Assembly: GCF_000577615.1 (NCBI RefSeq)
Contig: NZ_CBXX010000029.1
Location: 47,490 to 111,489, forward strand
Length of the DNA stretch: 64,000 bases
Source: Herbaspirillum sp. RV1423
Lineage (GTDB): Bacteria > Pseudomonadota > Gammaproteobacteria > Burkholderiales > Burkholderiaceae_D
Direction of reading: 5' to 3'
Shown here: in pieces, positions 62,444 to 64,000 of the stretch
Position numbering within the stretch: position 1 is the stretch's first letter
How the letters are laid out: the number at the start of each line of letters is the position of its first letter
Program-made: the position numbers and the translations under genes
Notes under the pieces: generated by a model
Told to the model about the DNA's origin: nothing
Seen by the model: only the letters and a program-made list of their open reading frames with translations
Databases searched by the model: none

Positions 62444-63424
62444 TCAGGAGAACTTGCGTCGTCCATTCCATGCCAGCACCTCGCCGACGATACCGCGACG
62501 GAACGCCAGCACGCAGACGATGAAGATAAAGCCCGTCACGATGGTCACCGAGTCGCCCAGCGTGCTGAACCATTCGACATGCGTCACGGCGGCCAGCCAG
62601 TTGCCGATGTCGCCCAACTTGTTTTCCAGCACGATGATGATCACGGCGCCGACGATAGGACCGACGATGGTGCCCAAACCGCCCACCAGCGTCATCAGCA
62701 CGACCAGGCCGGACATGCTCCAGTGGACATCGGTCAGCGTCGCGAAGCCCAGCACCAGCGCCTTGGCCGAGCCGGCCAAGCCGGTCAGCGCAGCCGACAG
62801 CACAAAGGCCAGCAGCTTATAGCGGTTGACGTCATAGCCCAGCGAGATCGCGCGCGGCTCGTTCTCTTTGATCGCTTTCAGGATCTGGCCGAATGGCGAA
62901 TGGATGGTGCGCACGATCAGCGCAAAGCCGAAGGCGGCCAACGCCAGCACCACGTAATACAGCGTCAGGTCGTTGCCGAGGTCGATGACGCCCAGCAGCT
63001 TGCCGCGCGGGATGCCTTGCAGGCCATCTTCGCCACCGGTGAATGGTGCCTGCAAACAAACGAAGTACAGCATCTGCGCCAGCGCCAGCGTGATCATGGT
63101 GAAGTAGATGCCCTGGCGGCGGATCGCCAGCAGCCCCATCAACAGACCGATCAACGCTCCGGTGGCGGTACCCAGCACCAGGCCGATTTCGGTCGGCACG
63201 CCCCACACCTTCAACGCATGCCCGGCGACGTAAGCCGCCCAGCCGAAAAAGGCCGCATGGCCGAACGACAACAGGCCGATGTAGCCGGCCAGCAGATTGA
63301 AGGCGCTCGCGAACAAGGCGAAGCAAAGTATCTTCATCAGGAACACCGGATAAAGGCCGAAAGGCGCAACCAGCGCAGCCAAGAGCAAAATGCCGCAAGC
63401 GATTTTCTTGTTCATGATGTGCAT
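62444..63424 (-). CDS. Branched-chain amino acid-type ABC transporter permease (LivM family)
   Basis: A 326-residue inner-membrane permease with about nine hydrophobic helices. LivM marks: FNLLAGYIGLLSFGHAAFFG, IHSPFGQILKAIKENEPRA (EAA-like loop), SMSGLVVLMTLVGGLGTIVGPIVGA. It starts one base after livH ends, with AAGGAA before the ATG. ATPase and binding-protein genes are not in the window. The substrate may be an amino acid, amide or urea. Confidence 0.93.
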   Translation of the reverse strand: MHIMNKKIACGILLLAALVAPFGLYPVFLMKILCFALFASAFNLLAGYIGLLSFGHAAFFGWAAYVAGHALKVWGVPTEIGLVLGTATGALIGLLMGLLAIRRQGIYFTMITLALAQMLYFVCLQAPFTGGEDGLQGIPRGKLLGVIDLGNDLTLYYVVLALAAFGFALIVRTIHSPFGQILKAIKENEPRAISLGYDVNRYKLLAFVLSAALTGLAGSAKALVLGFATLTDVHWSMSGLVVLMTLVGGLGTIVGPIVGAVIIIVLENKLGDIGNWLAAVTHVEWFSTLGDSVTIVTGFIFIVCVLAFRRGIVGEVLAWNGRRKFS

Positions 63425-63425
63425 C

Positions 63426-64000
63426 TCATTTTTCCTTGCCGAACAGACCGGCCGGACGAATCATCAATACGATCGCCATGATGATGAACACCACGGTCGA
63501 TGAAATTTCCGGGTAGAACACGCGGGTCAGGCCTTCGATCACACCCAGCGCCAGGCCGGTGACGATGGAGCCGAGGATGGAGCCCATGCCGCCGATCACC
63601 ACCACCGCAAACACCACGATGATCAGGTTCGAGCCCATCAGCGGCGAAACCTGGATCACCGGTGCGGCCAGCACGCCGGCAAACGCCGCCAGCGCCACGC
63701 CGAAACCGTAGGTCAGCGTCACCATCAGCGGCACGTTGATGCCGAAGGCTTCCACCATCTTGGGATTCTCCGTGCCGGCGCGCAGATAAGCGCCCAGGCG
63801 CGTCTTTTCGATGATGAACCAGGTCGAGAAACACACCACCACAGACGCCAGCACGACCCAGGCGCGGTAATTCGGCAACACCATGAAACCCAGGTTGGTC
63901 GCCCCCTGCAGCGCATCGGGTACTGAATAAGGCTGGCCGGAAACACCGTAGATCGAGCGGAAAATGCCTTCCACCATCAGCGTGATGCCGAAGGTCAGCA
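63426..64000 (-). CDS. Branched-chain amino acid-type ABC transporter permease (LivH family), 5' end outside window
   Basis: The C-terminal ~191 residues of a LivH permease; the frame stays open to the window edge (TFGITLMVEGIFRSIYG). Family marks: TRLGAYLRAGTENPKMVEAFGIN (coupling loop), GVLAAPVIQVSPLMG, and VVIGGMGSILGSIVTG. The ATG at 63977 is internal. Partner of the following livM gene. Confidence 0.93.
   Translation of the reverse strand, partial: LTFGITLMVEGIFRSIYGVSGQPYSVPDALQGATNLGFMVLPNYRAWVVLASVVVCFSTWFIIEKTRLGAYLRAGTENPKMVEAFGINVPLMVTLTYGFGVALAAFAGVLAAPVIQVSPLMGSNLIIVVFAVVVIGGMGSILGSIVTGLALGVIEGLTRVFYPEISSTVVFIIMAIVLMIRPAGLFGKEK

Overview
The window is chromosomal DNA from a betaproteobacterium of the order Burkholderiales, most probably family Oxalobacteraceae (Herbaspirillum/Collimonas/Herminiimonas-like). 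This rests on high GC content, on gene blocks typical of that order (dusB-fis-purH-ruv; ypjD-PP0621-ampD near ffh; proS-rppH-CNP1-proB-obgE-rpmA-rplU-ispB), and on Lys/Ala-rich histone-like proteins. It is nearly all core genome; I see no phage, plasmid, transposase, integrase or CRISPR.

Layout. 1-8 kb: end of valS, a DUF2147 protein, a 1.3 kb palindromic tandem array, a solitary amino-acid-type binding protein, a UPF0178 protein, a hydratase, ruvB and ruvA. 8-19.5 kb: a DUF808 membrane protein antisense between ruvA and ruvC, ruvC, a small GIY-YIG nuclease gene embedded in palindromic repeats, purH, fis, dusB, a phosphatase, a PEBP-like protein, dtd-tyrS, an M23 peptidase and anmK. 19.5-31 kb: two more solitary binding proteins, then a long minus-strand run from mpl through yqiA, ubiC, an RNase II-family gene, a TonB-like gene, aroE and mtgA to corA. 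30.6-38.3 kb: a plus-strand run (nucleotidyltransferase-like protein, TlpA-like reductase, aroQ, accB, accC, prmA, zinc-ribbon DUF3426 protein, PfkB kinase, peroxiredoxin). 38-46.8 kb: yggT, a repetitive histone H1-like gene, nrdB, nrdA under a double NrdR box, ampD, a PP0621 protein and ypjD. 47-49.6 kb: a three-gene nitrate/sulfonate-type ABC transporter separating ypjD from ffh. 49.9-61.2 kb: ffh, an H1-SWIB fusion, a secreted protein, a lytic transglycosylase, proS, rppH, CNP1-like, proB, obgE, rpmA, rplU, ispB and tRNA-Pro(CGG). 61.4-64 kb: a LysR regulator, livM and the 3' part of livH.

Functionally the window covers translation (valS, tyrS, proS, dtd, prmA, rpmA/rplU, tRNA-Pro, ffh, obgE, dusB), Holliday-junction processing under a LexA-type operator, deoxynucleotide supply under NrdR-type control, cell-wall synthesis and recycling (mtgA, mpl, anmK, ampD, M23, lytic transglycosylase), fatty-acid initiation (accBC) and quinone/aromatic precursors (aroE, aroQ, ubiC, ispB).

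The most unusual signal is at 9.68-10.47 kb. A small GIY-YIG nuclease gene is flanked by REP-like palindromes. The adjacent 168-bp tandem repeats contain the gene's own leader and first codons, aligned without gaps, so they look like internal-deletion derivatives of a nuclease-encoding palindromic element. A related 136-bp array at 2.1-3.4 kb shares one hairpin exactly and shows a compensatory base-pair change in the other.
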